NCBI RefSeq assembly: GCF_026642255.1
Contig: NZ_CP113264.1
Span: 2,480,001 to 2,544,000, forward strand
Reading direction: 5' to 3'
DNA from: Streptomonospora nanhaiensis
GTDB lineage: Bacteria > Actinomycetota > Actinomycetes > Streptosporangiales > Streptosporangiaceae
DNA: 64,000 bases
Positions within the stretch are counted from its first letter, which is position 1. The number at the start of each line of letters is the position of its first letter. The position numbers were made by a program, and so were the translations under genes. The notes under the pieces were generated by a model. It was not told where the DNA came from, ran no database searches, and worked only from the letters and a program-made list of their open reading frames with translations. Below are positions 32,874 to 42,110 of this stretch, in pieces.

Positions 32874-34319
32874 TCAGCCCGCCGCGCCGCCCAGGAGGTT
32901 CTTCTGGATCTTGCCCATCGCGTTGCGGGGGAGCGTGTCCACCACCCGCACCTCGCGCGGGCGCTTGTGCACCGACAGCTGGGCGGCGACGTGGTCGATG
33001 ACGGCCCCGGGGTTGACGCCGTCCCCCACCAGGTAGGCGACGATCCGCTGGCCGAGGTCGTCGTCCGCCTCGCCCACCACGGCCGCCTCGCGCACCGAGG
33101 GGTGGCCGAGCAGCGCGGACTCGACCTCTCCGGCGCCCACCCGGTAGCCGCCGGTCTTGATCATGTCGACCGACATGCGCCCCACCACCCGGTGCCAGCC
33201 GTCCCCGTCGATCACAGCGGCGTCGCCGGTGCGGAACCAGCCGTCGTCGGTCCACGCCGCAGCGGTGGCCTCCGGCAGGCCGAGGTAGCGGTCGAACAGG
33301 GTGGCGCCCCGGACCTGGAGCTCGCCGACGGCCTCCCCGTCCGGGGCGACCTCCTCGCCGTGCTCGCCGCGCAGCCGCGACTCCACGCCGGGCAGCGCCG
33401 TCCCCACCCAGCCGGTGCGGCGGGGCGCGTCGGCGCGCGCGGCCAGGGTGATCAGGGTCTCGGTCATCCCGTAACGCTCCACGGGGCTGTGTCCGCAGGC
33501 GGCCCGCAGGCCCTCGGCCACCGGGTCGGGGAGCGCCGCGCTCCCGGACACGAGCAGCCGCGCACCGGCCATGGCGCGGGCGGAGTCCGGGTCGCGGACG
33601 ATCCGCGACCACACGGTCGGCACCCCGAAGAACAGGGTTCCGCGCCCCTTGTCCCTCGCGCCGCTCCTCGCGGGCGCCGCCGGGCCCGCGTGGTCCCCGC
33701 GCGCCGCTGCGGCGTAGGCCGCGGGGGTGGGGCGGACGGTGTGCAGCAGGGAGCTGCCCACGCGCAGGGCCCCCAGCACGCCCAGGACCAGGCCGTGCAC
33801 GTGGAACAGCGGGAGCCCGTGGACCAGGACGTCCTCGGAGGTCCAGTCCCAGGCGTCGGCGAGCGCGTCCACGTCGGCGGCGACGGCCCGCCGCGACAGG
33901 ACGGCGCCCTTGGGACGGCCGGTGGTCCCGGAGGTGTACATGATCAGGGCTGCGGCCCCGGGCGGGGGCTCGGGGGCCGTGAACGGGGCGCGCTCGGCCG
34001 GGTCGACCGGCACCACCGGGAGGTCGATCCCCTCCTGCGGGGCGCCCAGCCACAGGGCGGCCCCGGAGTCGCGCACGATGTGGCGGCGTTCGGCGGTGCC
34101 CGCGTCCGCGGGCACGGGGACCACGGGGACCCCGGCGAGCAGGCCGCCGACGACCGCGACGACCGTGGACAGGGAGGCCTCCCCGTGGACGGCGACGGCC
34201 CCGGCCCCGGAGATCCGGCGGGCCACGGCGCCCGCCGCGGCCCACAGCTCCTCGCGGTCGAGTCCCGCCTCGCCGACCCGCACCGCGGACCCCTCGCCTG
34301 CACTGGGGTTCAGCAGCAT
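32874..34319 (-). CDS. matB: Malonyl-CoA synthetase (acyl-CoA synthetase family)
   Basis: 481 residues, an ANL-family adenylating enzyme. P-loop-like motif YTSGTTGRPKG (128-138), DVLVHGLPLFHVHGLVLGVL, RLLVSGSAALP, ERYGMTETL, GWFRTGDAAV and C-terminal GRMSVDMIKTGGYRVGAGEVE with the catalytic lysine in PRNAMGKIQKN. Sequence and size agree closely with Streptomyces MatB, which makes malonyl-CoA (or methylmalonyl-CoA) from the diacid, ATP and CoA. No decarboxylase or transporter gene is attached. Start ATG 34319 was chosen as the first residue that fits MatB length. Confidence 0.85.
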   Translation of the reverse strand: MLLNPSAGEGSAVRVGEAGLDREELWAAAGAVARRISGAGAVAVHGEASLSTVVAVVGGLLAGVPVVPVPADAGTAERRHIVRDSGAALWLGAPQEGIDLPVVPVDPAERAPFTAPEPPPGAAALIMYTSGTTGRPKGAVLSRRAVAADVDALADAWDWTSEDVLVHGLPLFHVHGLVLGVLGALRVGSSLLHTVRPTPAAYAAAARGDHAGPAAPARSGARDKGRGTLFFGVPTVWSRIVRDPDSARAMAGARLLVSGSAALPDPVAEGLRAACGHSPVERYGMTETLITLAARADAPRRTGWVGTALPGVESRLRGEHGEEVAPDGEAVGELQVRGATLFDRYLGLPEATAAAWTDDGWFRTGDAAVIDGDGWHRVVGRMSVDMIKTGGYRVGAGEVESALLGHPSVREAAVVGEADDDLGQRIVAYLVGDGVNPGAVIDHVAAQLSVHKRPREVRVVDTLPRNAMGKIQKNLLGGAAG

Positions 34320-34536
34320 GCCCCGCTCCCGTCCGTCGCTTCCGATCCGGTCGCGAGCCAGTACACCACAGGCCGTCGGCCGCCACCGCCCCGGAGGGGA
34401 CCACGTGGACTCCCCGTGAGGAGGCGGTGCGCACGCGGCCCCGGCCGCCGACCGCGGTGTGCTCCCCAAAAGCGTGGCCGCCCTCACCGCGCCGGAGGCG
34501 AGCACGTGTCGGGCGAGGCAGAGGGGCACTTCTAGC

Positions 34537-34923
34537 ATGGAACCCATGAACGAACTCTCACCCGAGCAGACCGGGCGGATCATCGCCCTGGCCATGGACC
34601 TCGCCCGGGAGGGCGGGACGCAGGAGCTCATGGAGTTCCTCGACCACGGCCTGCCCGTGGACACCCAGGACGAGCAGGGCAACAGCCTGGTGATGCTCGC
34701 CGCCTACCACGGCCACGAGGGGACGGTCAGGTCCCTCGTCAACCGCGGCGCCGACGTGGACCTGCGCAACGGCAAGGACCAGACGCCGGTGGCCGGGGCG
34801 CTGTTCAAGGGCGAGGAGGGTGTGGTCGCGGCGCTCGTCGAGGCCGGGGCCGACCTCGACGCGGGCACGCCGAGCGCCCGTGCCGCCGCCGAGATGTTCG
34901 GCCGCACCGACCTGCTGCCCTGA
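34537..34923 (+). CDS. Ankyrin-repeat protein
   Basis: 128 residues, cytoplasmic. Three ankyrin-like units: EFLDHGLPVDTQDEQGNSLV, MLAAYHGHEGTVRSLVNRGA, DVDLRNGKDQTPVAGALFKG, then VVAALVEAGADLDAG. It is a small protein-binding module. In Pseudomonas an ankyrin protein assists catalase; here the catalase is 1.4 kb away past an SDR gene, so that link is only a suggestion. Start ATG 34537 (GAGGGG ten bases upstream); ATG 34546 is also possible. Confidence 0.85.
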   Translation: MEPMNELSPEQTGRIIALAMDLAREGGTQELMEFLDHGLPVDTQDEQGNSLVMLAAYHGHEGTVRSLVNRGADVDLRNGKDQTPVAGALFKGEEGVVAALVEAGADLDAGTPSARAAAEMFGRTDLLP

Positions 34924-34971
34924 TCCGGGACGGCCGCTGCCCCTGACCTGCGCCTGCGAGGGCCCCGCTCC

Positions 34972-35020
34972 GGGCCCCGGTCCGCGGACTCCCGCCCCGG
35001 GAGCCCCCGGACCGGGGCCC
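34972..35020 (+). terminator. Large stem-loop after the ankyrin gene
   Basis: GGGCCCCGGTCCG and CGGACCGGGGCCC (13 bp) enclose an inner CTCCC/GGGAG hairpin, just downstream of the ankyrin stop. No T-run follows. The rest of 34924-35307 has no gene. Confidence 0.6.
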
Positions 35021-35307
35021 TTCCAATGGGCGCGGCCGGGGCAGCGGCGGAGACGCGGCCCACTCCTCGGCGGGCACACGCGGTGCCGGTGCCGGCGAAG
35101 GCTTTTTCCTCCGTCCCCGTGTGCCACGAGGGGGCCGTGCCCGCCGGGGACCTAACGTGGCCCTGCGGGGGCCGCCCGGGGGCCGCCCGGGGGCCGGATC
35201 CCGCCGGCGCCTGCGGGAACAGCGGTGCCGGTGTCGGCGTACGGGCGGGCCGAGGACATCCGTGGTCCGGAGGGGCCGGACACCCAGCAGGGGAAAGGTG
35301 CGACGAC

Positions 35308-36153
35308 ATGGCGGGACCGATTCTCATCACCGGCGCGGGCAGCGGCTTCGGCAAGGAGGTCGCGCTGCGGCTCGCCGAGGCCGGACACGAGGTGATCGCG
35401 GGCGTGGAGATCATCGCCCAGGTCGGCGTCCTGCGCGCCGAGGCCCGGGAGCGGGGCGTCGGACTGCGGGTCGAGAAGCTCGACGTGACCGACCCCGGCG
35501 ACCGGGAGAGGGCCTGGACCTGGAACGTGGAGGTCCTCCTCAACAACGCCGGTGTCTCCGAAGGCGGCGCCACGGCCGACATCCCCGAGGAGCGGCTGCG
35601 CCGCCAGTTCGAGGTGAACGTCTTCGGTCCCGTCCTGCTCACCCAGGGCATCGCCCGGCAGATGGCGGCCCGCCGCGGCGGGCGCATCGTGTTCATGTCC
35701 TCGGTCGCCGGCCTCACCGTCGACCCGTTCACCGGCGCCTACGCGGGCTCCAAGCACGCGGTGGAGGCGTTCGCCGACGCCCTGGACCAGGAACTCGCGG
35801 AGTTCGGTGTCACGGTGGCGACGATCAACCCGGGCCCCTTCCTCACCGGGTTCAACGACACCATGTTCGAGACGTGGAAGGAGTGGCGCGACGACCCGGC
35901 CGACCGCCTCTACGACTACGCCGAACTCGCCTTCCCGCACGAGCAGTACGACCCCGAGCCGGTCTACCGGCGGACCGTCGAGGTGCTGCTGGGCGAGGAC
36001 CGCCGCTACCGGCACCTGCTCCCCGCCGAGATGGAGCCGCAGGTCCGCGCACAGGTCGACGCCCAGTGGGGCCGGCGGCTCAACGACGGACGCCGCCCCG
36101 ACCTGGTGCGGAAGGCGTACGACATCGCCCCCGGTACACCGGTCGAAGCCTGA
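35308..36153 (+). CDS. Short-chain dehydrogenase/reductase
   Basis: 281 residues, classical SDR: cofactor loop TGAGSGFG (8-15), LLNNAGVS (77-84), MSSVAGL with the catalytic Ser near 131, and YAGSK (Tyr145, Lys149). The acid after strand two favours NAD(H) or is undetermined. It extends with a C-terminal part (NDTMFETWKEW, PEPVYRRTVEVLLG). The ATG at 35308 has GGGGAAAGGTG nearby. Substrate unknown. Stands alone; the convergent catalase gene is separated by a strong terminator. Confidence 0.87.
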   Translation: MAGPILITGAGSGFGKEVALRLAEAGHEVIAGVEIIAQVGVLRAEARERGVGLRVEKLDVTDPGDRERAWTWNVEVLLNNAGVSEGGATADIPEERLRRQFEVNVFGPVLLTQGIARQMAARRGGRIVFMSSVAGLTVDPFTGAYAGSKHAVEAFADALDQELAEFGVTVATINPGPFLTGFNDTMFETWKEWRDDPADRLYDYAELAFPHEQYDPEPVYRRTVEVLLGEDRRYRHLLPAEMEPQVRAQVDAQWGRRLNDGRRPDLVRKAYDIAPGTPVEA

Positions 36154-36265
36154 CCCTCCCACTGCGGCGCGCACGGGGACGGCGCCGGGCGTGCTCCCCT
36201 CCCTCCCCGGGCGCCGGCATCCTCGCCGTGCCCGGCCTCCGTCCCCGGCCCGTCCCGGAAACGGG

Positions 36266-36299
36266 CCGAGCCGACGCGGTCGGGACCGCGTCGGCTCGG
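36266..36299. terminator. Perfect bidirectional stem-loop, SDR/catalase
   Basis: CCGAGCCGACGCGGT, loop CGGG, then the exact reverse complement (15 bp), between the convergent SDR and catalase stops. Confidence 0.75.
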
Positions 36300-36338
36300 T
36301 GTCCTGGCACCCGGGTGCTCAGGCGTTCAGGCGTGTGA

Positions 36339-37844
<1,506 letters not shown>

Positions 37845-37901
37845 TCGTTCCTCGTCCTAAGGTGGGATCTCTTGGTGCTGCGGTGGAGCACCGGTCGTGT
37901 G

Positions 37902-38321
37902 TCAGGCCTCTTGGCAGGCGGGGCATACGCCCCAGTAGGTGACCTCGACCTCGTCTATGGCGAAGCCGTGGTCCTGTGAACCCGTCATGCAGGGGGCGGC
38001 TCCGGTGGCGCAGTCCACGTCCGCGATCACGCCGCAGCTGCGGCAGACCACGTGGTGGTGGTTGTCCCCCACCCTCCGCTCGTAGCGCGCCGCCGACCCC
38101 TCCGGTTCGATCCTCCTGACGAGCCCGGCGTCTGTCAGAGCCCTGAGCACGTCGTACACCGCTTGTGTGGACACCGCACCGAGCTGGCCGCGGACCGCCT
38201 GGAGGACGGTGCTGGCATCGGCGTGCGGATGAGCCCCGACAGCCTCCAGGACCGCCACCCGTGGCCGGGTCACGCGTAGCGAGGCCTCCCGGAGGAGGGC
38301 CTCCGTCTCCGTCTGGTGCAT
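37902..38321 (-). CDS. Fur-family peroxide-type regulator (CatR/FurA-like)
   Basis: 139 residues. Winged helix in 1-80 (RVTRPRVAVLEAVGAHPHAD, STQAVYDVLRALTDAGLVRR), then a metal site HHH (88-90), CRSC (93-96) and CPAC (133-136), the structural zinc site. In actinomycetes such a gene directly before catalase encodes a peroxide-sensing repressor (CatR, FurA); metal is released or the protein oxidised and catalase is induced. Start ATG 38321; an in-frame ATG at 38366 lies in the operator and is unlikely. Confidence 0.88.
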   Translation of the reverse strand: MHQTETEALLREASLRVTRPRVAVLEAVGAHPHADASTVLQAVRGQLGAVSTQAVYDVLRALTDAGLVRRIEPEGSAARYERRVGDNHHHVVCRSCGVIADVDCATGAAPCMTGSQDHGFAIDEVEVTYWGVCPACQEA

Positions 38322-38342
38322 GGGCCCATTCAAGCACTTTTC

Positions 38343-38355
38343 TGGAATGATTCCA
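38343..38355. promoter_or_regulatory. Operator-like palindrome for the Fur-family regulator
   Basis: TGGAAT-G-ATTCCA, perfect 13-bp palindrome 22 bases before the regulator start; minus strand continues ATTCCAGAAAAG, reminiscent of the mycobacterial furA operator as I recall it. The regulator probably binds here and controls both itself and catalase. Confidence 0.65.
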
Positions 38356-38367
38356 ACAAAGGCCATC

Positions 38368-39930
38368 CTAACTGCCCGTGAACACCGCCACCGCGATCAG
38401 CACGAGGAGGAGCTGCACGATCAGGGCGGCCACGAGCCCCGGGCGGACCTCCCACCCGCCCGCCGCGGCTCCGCGCACCACGAGCCTGCGCCCGAACCCC
38501 GGGTAGCGGTGCTCGACGATCCGGGTGGCCAGGTCGCTGATCCGGTCCGGGTCCCGGGTCCGGCCCAACTCGTCGAGGAGCCGCAGCAGCTCCTCCGGGG
38601 CGCGGTCCGCAGGCACCGCCGCGGGTTCCGGCCGGCCGGGGCGCCCGAGGGAGGGGACGACGGTCCCGGGCGCCGGGTCGGCGTCCGGCCGGAGGGCCGG
38701 TCCCCGGTCCGCCGGGGGAACACGCGGCCCGCCGGTCGCGGGGGAACCGGGGACCGTGCCCGGAGCCCCTTCCGTCCGCGACGAGGGGCGCCGGAGCGGA
38801 GGGGCCCGGTGCCCGGCCCGGCCGGTGCGCTCCGCCGGTTCGGCGGGGCCCGCGGAGGCGTTCGGGGCCGTGGGCTCCGCCGGCCGCAGGGCGTCCTCCA
38901 TGGCGCTGGGCGAGAACCGGGGCGGGCCGCCCCAGGGGGCGCTCCCCCACCGGGAGGGGCGCGCCGACGACCGCCGCATGCGCCCGGCCAGGAGTTCCAG
39001 AACCCGGGGGTGCTCGGACGCGCGGTCCTCCTGCAGCCCTTCGGTGGCCTCGGGCAGGGTGCCCGCCTCCAGGTGCCCGACGAGCCAGCGGGCGAGGTCG
39101 TGGTGGAAGGACCCGTCGCCGCCGGAGAGGACGTCGAGCGCGGTGCCGGACCCCGCGCCGGCCGCGGGCCCCGGCGGCCGGAACGCGATCTTCGGCCGTG
39201 TCGGGACGGTGCCGCGTTCCGGCCAGGGCTCGTAGGTGGAGAACGACCAGTCGGACCGCCCGCCCCGGGGCTTGCGCTCGGTGCCGACCACGTCCCGCAG
39301 GACCACGTAGGCGCCCCACAGCAGGAGCAGCCTCGTCCTCTCGTCCGGGGCGGGGGCGCCCGCCGGGACGACGACGTCCACGGGGGAGCCGGGGGCCTGC
39401 AGCAGCCTCGCCACCAGGGGCGCCAGGCCCGCCTGGGCCGCGGCCTCGCGATTCAGCCGCCCGGGCAGGTCGGAGAAGCTCCCGGGGACGAGGGCCGGAG
39501 CCGTGCAGGCCCACCCCCGCTCGGAGTCCCAGGGCTCGGACAGCCACGCGCTCAGCTCGGGCACGGCCTCCAGCGCGACCAGGAGCGCGCGGGGCGCGTT
39601 CAGGTCGTCGCCGACCACCGCCTGGGCGCGGCTGCCCCGGCGGTCGGACGGGGCGGGTTCGGGCAGGCGGCGCAGGAGGACGCCCTGCCCGTCCTGGAAC
39701 CTGCGGTACCAGTAGCTCGGCGCCGTGTGCTCGGGAGGCAGCTCCGGGGCCACCACCCCGTCCAGCCGGTCCCGCCACGTGACGAGCCGCATGTAGCCCT
39801 CGGCGCTGTCGGACAGCGAGGTTCCCACGGGTCCGATGCCCGTCCCCAGCAGGCCCTGCCTGCGGTAGCCGAACGAGATCCGCTCCAAGGGCTCCCTGCC
39901 GGTCCCCCCGGCGCCCTGCTCCGCGGTCAC
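38368..39930 (-). CDS. GAP1-like protein with C-terminal membrane anchor
   Basis: 520 residues. The first ~270 residues (ERISFGYRRQGLLGTG, YWYRRFQDGQGVLLRRLPEP, GDDLNAPRALLVALEAVPEL) resemble GTPase-associated protein 1 modules found beside conflict-type GTPases. A low-complexity Pro/Ala/Arg linker (~310-440) follows, then a last helix GLVAALIVQLLLVLIAVAVF that anchors it. It starts at GTG 39930, overlapping the GTPase stop (GTGA). Last gene of the six-gene operon. The family assignment is tentative; tail anchoring is visible. Confidence 0.62.
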   Translation of the reverse strand: MTAEQGAGGTGREPLERISFGYRRQGLLGTGIGPVGTSLSDSAEGYMRLVTWRDRLDGVVAPELPPEHTAPSYWYRRFQDGQGVLLRRLPEPAPSDRRGSRAQAVVGDDLNAPRALLVALEAVPELSAWLSEPWDSERGWACTAPALVPGSFSDLPGRLNREAAAQAGLAPLVARLLQAPGSPVDVVVPAGAPAPDERTRLLLLWGAYVVLRDVVGTERKPRGGRSDWSFSTYEPWPERGTVPTRPKIAFRPPGPAAGAGSGTALDVLSGGDGSFHHDLARWLVGHLEAGTLPEATEGLQEDRASEHPRVLELLAGRMRRSSARPSRWGSAPWGGPPRFSPSAMEDALRPAEPTAPNASAGPAEPAERTGRAGHRAPPLRRPSSRTEGAPGTVPGSPATGGPRVPPADRGPALRPDADPAPGTVVPSLGRPGRPEPAAVPADRAPEELLRLLDELGRTRDPDRISDLATRIVEHRYPGFGRRLVVRGAAAGGWEVRPGLVAALIVQLLLVLIAVAVFTGS

Positions 39931-40967
39931 AGCCCCACCCCCCGCGCCCCCGGGGCCGTCGCGACCCCGGTCATCGCCATCAGCGTGAGGAAGGGCTGGA
40001 GGGTGCGCTGCGGCCGGACCGGGCGCGAGTAGCTGGGACTGTCCGGAAGCCGGGCTCCCCCCGTCGCGGAGACCGCGTGGATCGCGCTCCTGCCGAACTC
40101 GGTCCACGGCCTCAGGTAGCTCCCGCCCTTGTCGTACCGGTCGATGAACGCGTAGAGGTCCTCCGTCTCGGCCGCGATGCGGGAGGCGTCGTCCAGGCAC
40201 ACCCCGTCGCGCAGCCACCGGTCCACCGGGTGCTCGTAGCGGTACACGTCCGCCTTGCCCACCACCACGACGGCCGCCTTGTCCTGCTTGTCCTCGACCA
40301 CGTCCAGGACCGCGGAGAAGGTGGTGTCGGCGCGGTCGTCCTCCAGGTCGTCGGGGGAGACGACGAACACGAACCCGTCCACCTTGTCGAAGAACGCCTG
40401 CCGGGAGACCTTGCCGACGGTGTCCATGACCTCTCCCGCGACGTCGAAGAAGGCCACGGCGCGCTGGTCGGAGCCGTCGGAGACCATCAGTCCGACCTCG
40501 AACTCCCACACGTCGTCGTTGGTGCGCGCCAGGACCCGGCCCTGGCCCAGGAGGGGGCGGACCCGGGTGTTGGTGAACCGCTCGTACGCGTTGACGTCCA
40601 GGGGGGAGGCCGACAGGCCGAACCGGTTCAGGCCCTGTTCCTGGATCGCGCCGACCATCGACGCGAGCAGGTGGGTCTTGCCGGACCGCGGCGCCCCGAC
40701 GAGGGCGACCACCACCGGGTCGCGCCGCTGGTTGACGTACTGGTAGGGGAGGTGGTGCTCGGGGTACTCGTTGCCCCTGTTGGGGCACAGCACCTGGGCC
40801 CGGGTGCGCATGATCCGGAGCCGCATGTGCTCGGTGGCCCCGTCCGGGACGTACAGCGGGCGGTACTCGCCGTCCCGCCACTCCCTCAGCTCCCCGCTGT
40901 CCGGTCCGACCCGGCTCAGGCACACGGGGCAGAGGACCCGGGGGGCGTCCGCGGAGTCGTCGGTCAT
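39927..40967 (-). CDS. TRAFAC-like GTPase with zinc-ribbon N-terminus
   Basis: 346 residues. CPVC (13-16) plus Cys61 make a partly degenerate zinc ribbon. GTPase motifs: Walker A GAPRSGKT (91-98), DVAGE (175-179), VVVVGKAD (233-240, in place of NKxD). It resembles the GTPase class that forms the centre of predicted actinobacterial conflict systems with GAP1, tubulin-like and vWA partners. Cytoplasmic, probably membrane-associated through its partners. ATG at 40967; overlaps the next gene. Confidence 0.8.
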   Translation of the reverse strand: MTDDSADAPRVLCPVCLSRVGPDSGELREWRDGEYRPLYVPDGATEHMRLRIMRTRAQVLCPNRGNEYPEHHLPYQYVNQRRDPVVVALVGAPRSGKTHLLASMVGAIQEQGLNRFGLSASPLDVNAYERFTNTRVRPLLGQGRVLARTNDDVWEFEVGLMVSDGSDQRAVAFFDVAGEVMDTVGKVSRQAFFDKVDGFVFVVSPDDLEDDRADTTFSAVLDVVEDKQDKAAVVVVGKADVYRYEHPVDRWLRDGVCLDDASRIAAETEDLYAFIDRYDKGGSYLRPWTEFGRSAIHAVSATGGARLPDSPSYSRPVRPQRTLQPFLTLMAMTGVATAPGARGVGL

Positions 40968-40985
40968 GGGTGGTCAGCCTCTCGG

Positions 40986-42110
40986 TCAGCCGAAACGGAG
41001 GAACAGGGCGACGGACACGGCCACCATCAGCACGAGCAGGAGCGCGAGGCCGACGTAGCCGGACCGGCCCGTCCCGCGGGCGGTCTCCACGTCGGGGACG
41101 GGGCTCTGGAGCGGGGGCCCGCCCGGGGCGGGCGCGGCGGGGGCACGGGGCGCGGGCCCCTCGGGCGCGGACCCGTCCCCGTCCGGCGGGACCCACCCGG
41201 CCGCGAGCCTCTTGCGCTCCCTGTTCTCCCGGAACCTCGTGCGGCCCTGCCGGAGGTGGTCGCCGACCCCGGTCCGGTGGGGCGGCACCGCGCCCGACAC
41301 CCGGGCCAGGAGCTCCCCGGCCCCGGGACGCTCCTCCGCCTCCCTGGCGAAGACCCCCTCCAGCTGCACGGCCAGCCCGGGGTGCCCGTCCAGCGGAAGG
41401 ATGCCTCCGCCGGACACGTCGTGGCCGCTCAGGGCCTGGAACAGGACCAGGCCGGCCGACCACACGTCGTCACGGGGGTCGCACCGCCCCACCGCCGCGC
41501 GCTGCTCGTGGGAGGCCCACGGGCCGACGCCCACCGACTCGCGCGCCACACCGGCCACGGTCGCGCTGGTGAAGCCGCACACCTGCACGCCCCCGCCCCC
41601 GCCGTCCCAGCGGACGGTCCCGGGCCGGATGTCCCTGTGCACCACTTCGCAGGCCTGCAGCCAGAACAGGGCCCGGAACAGGCCCTCCCGGAAGGCCGCC
41701 CGCTCCTCCTCGAACAGCAGCCGCCTGCCCAGGACCGCGTCGAGGGGCTCGCCCCGGTAGGGCTCCAGCAGGGCGAAGGGCTCCGCGGGGTCGTCGCGGT
41801 AGCCGACCAGGCGGCTCAGCTCCGCCGGCGGGGGACCGTGCGAGGCCCTCGCCAGCCTGACCCCCGCGAGGATCTCGTTGTCCAGGGCGGCGAAGGCCCG
41901 GGCCCGGTCCTGGACGCGCTCGCCGTCGAGGGGGCGCACGGACAGCCTGAGCAGGTCGCGCCCGGACACCTCGTCGTGCACCGCCACCAGGTCCAGCAGC
42001 GGGTGCGCCGGCGCGTCGACGGTCCGGTCCGGGGCCGGGACCAGGCGGCACCGCGCGCCCTCCCGGCGGGGCGTCAGGTAGGCGGCCTCCACGGCACTGT
42101 GCTCGTTCAA
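40986..42110 (-). CDS. Degenerate protein kinase with C-terminal membrane helix
   Basis: 374 residues. C-lobe landmarks are present: HRDIRPGTVRW (158-168) and DDVWSAGLVLFQALSG (214-229). Key residues are altered: the catalytic-loop Asn is Thr165, the DFG triad reads CGF (178-180), and no lysine sits in the expected VAIK place (LLRLSVRP). It is likely a pseudokinase that binds a partner. After ~270 a Pro/Ala linker leads to one helix (GYVGLALLLVLMVAVSVALF). Start TTG 42110 overlaps the preceding stop (TTGA). Confidence 0.75.
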   Translation of the reverse strand: MNEHSAVEAAYLTPRREGARCRLVPAPDRTVDAPAHPLLDLVAVHDEVSGRDLLRLSVRPLDGERVQDRARAFAALDNEILAGVRLARASHGPPPAELSRLVGYRDDPAEPFALLEPYRGEPLDAVLGRRLLFEEERAAFREGLFRALFWLQACEVVHRDIRPGTVRWDGGGGGVQVCGFTSATVAGVARESVGVGPWASHEQRAAVGRCDPRDDVWSAGLVLFQALSGHDVSGGGILPLDGHPGLAVQLEGVFAREAEERPGAGELLARVSGAVPPHRTGVGDHLRQGRTRFRENRERKRLAAGWVPPDGDGSAPEGPAPRAPAAPAPGGPPLQSPVPDVETARGTGRSGYVGLALLLVLMVAVSVALFLRFG

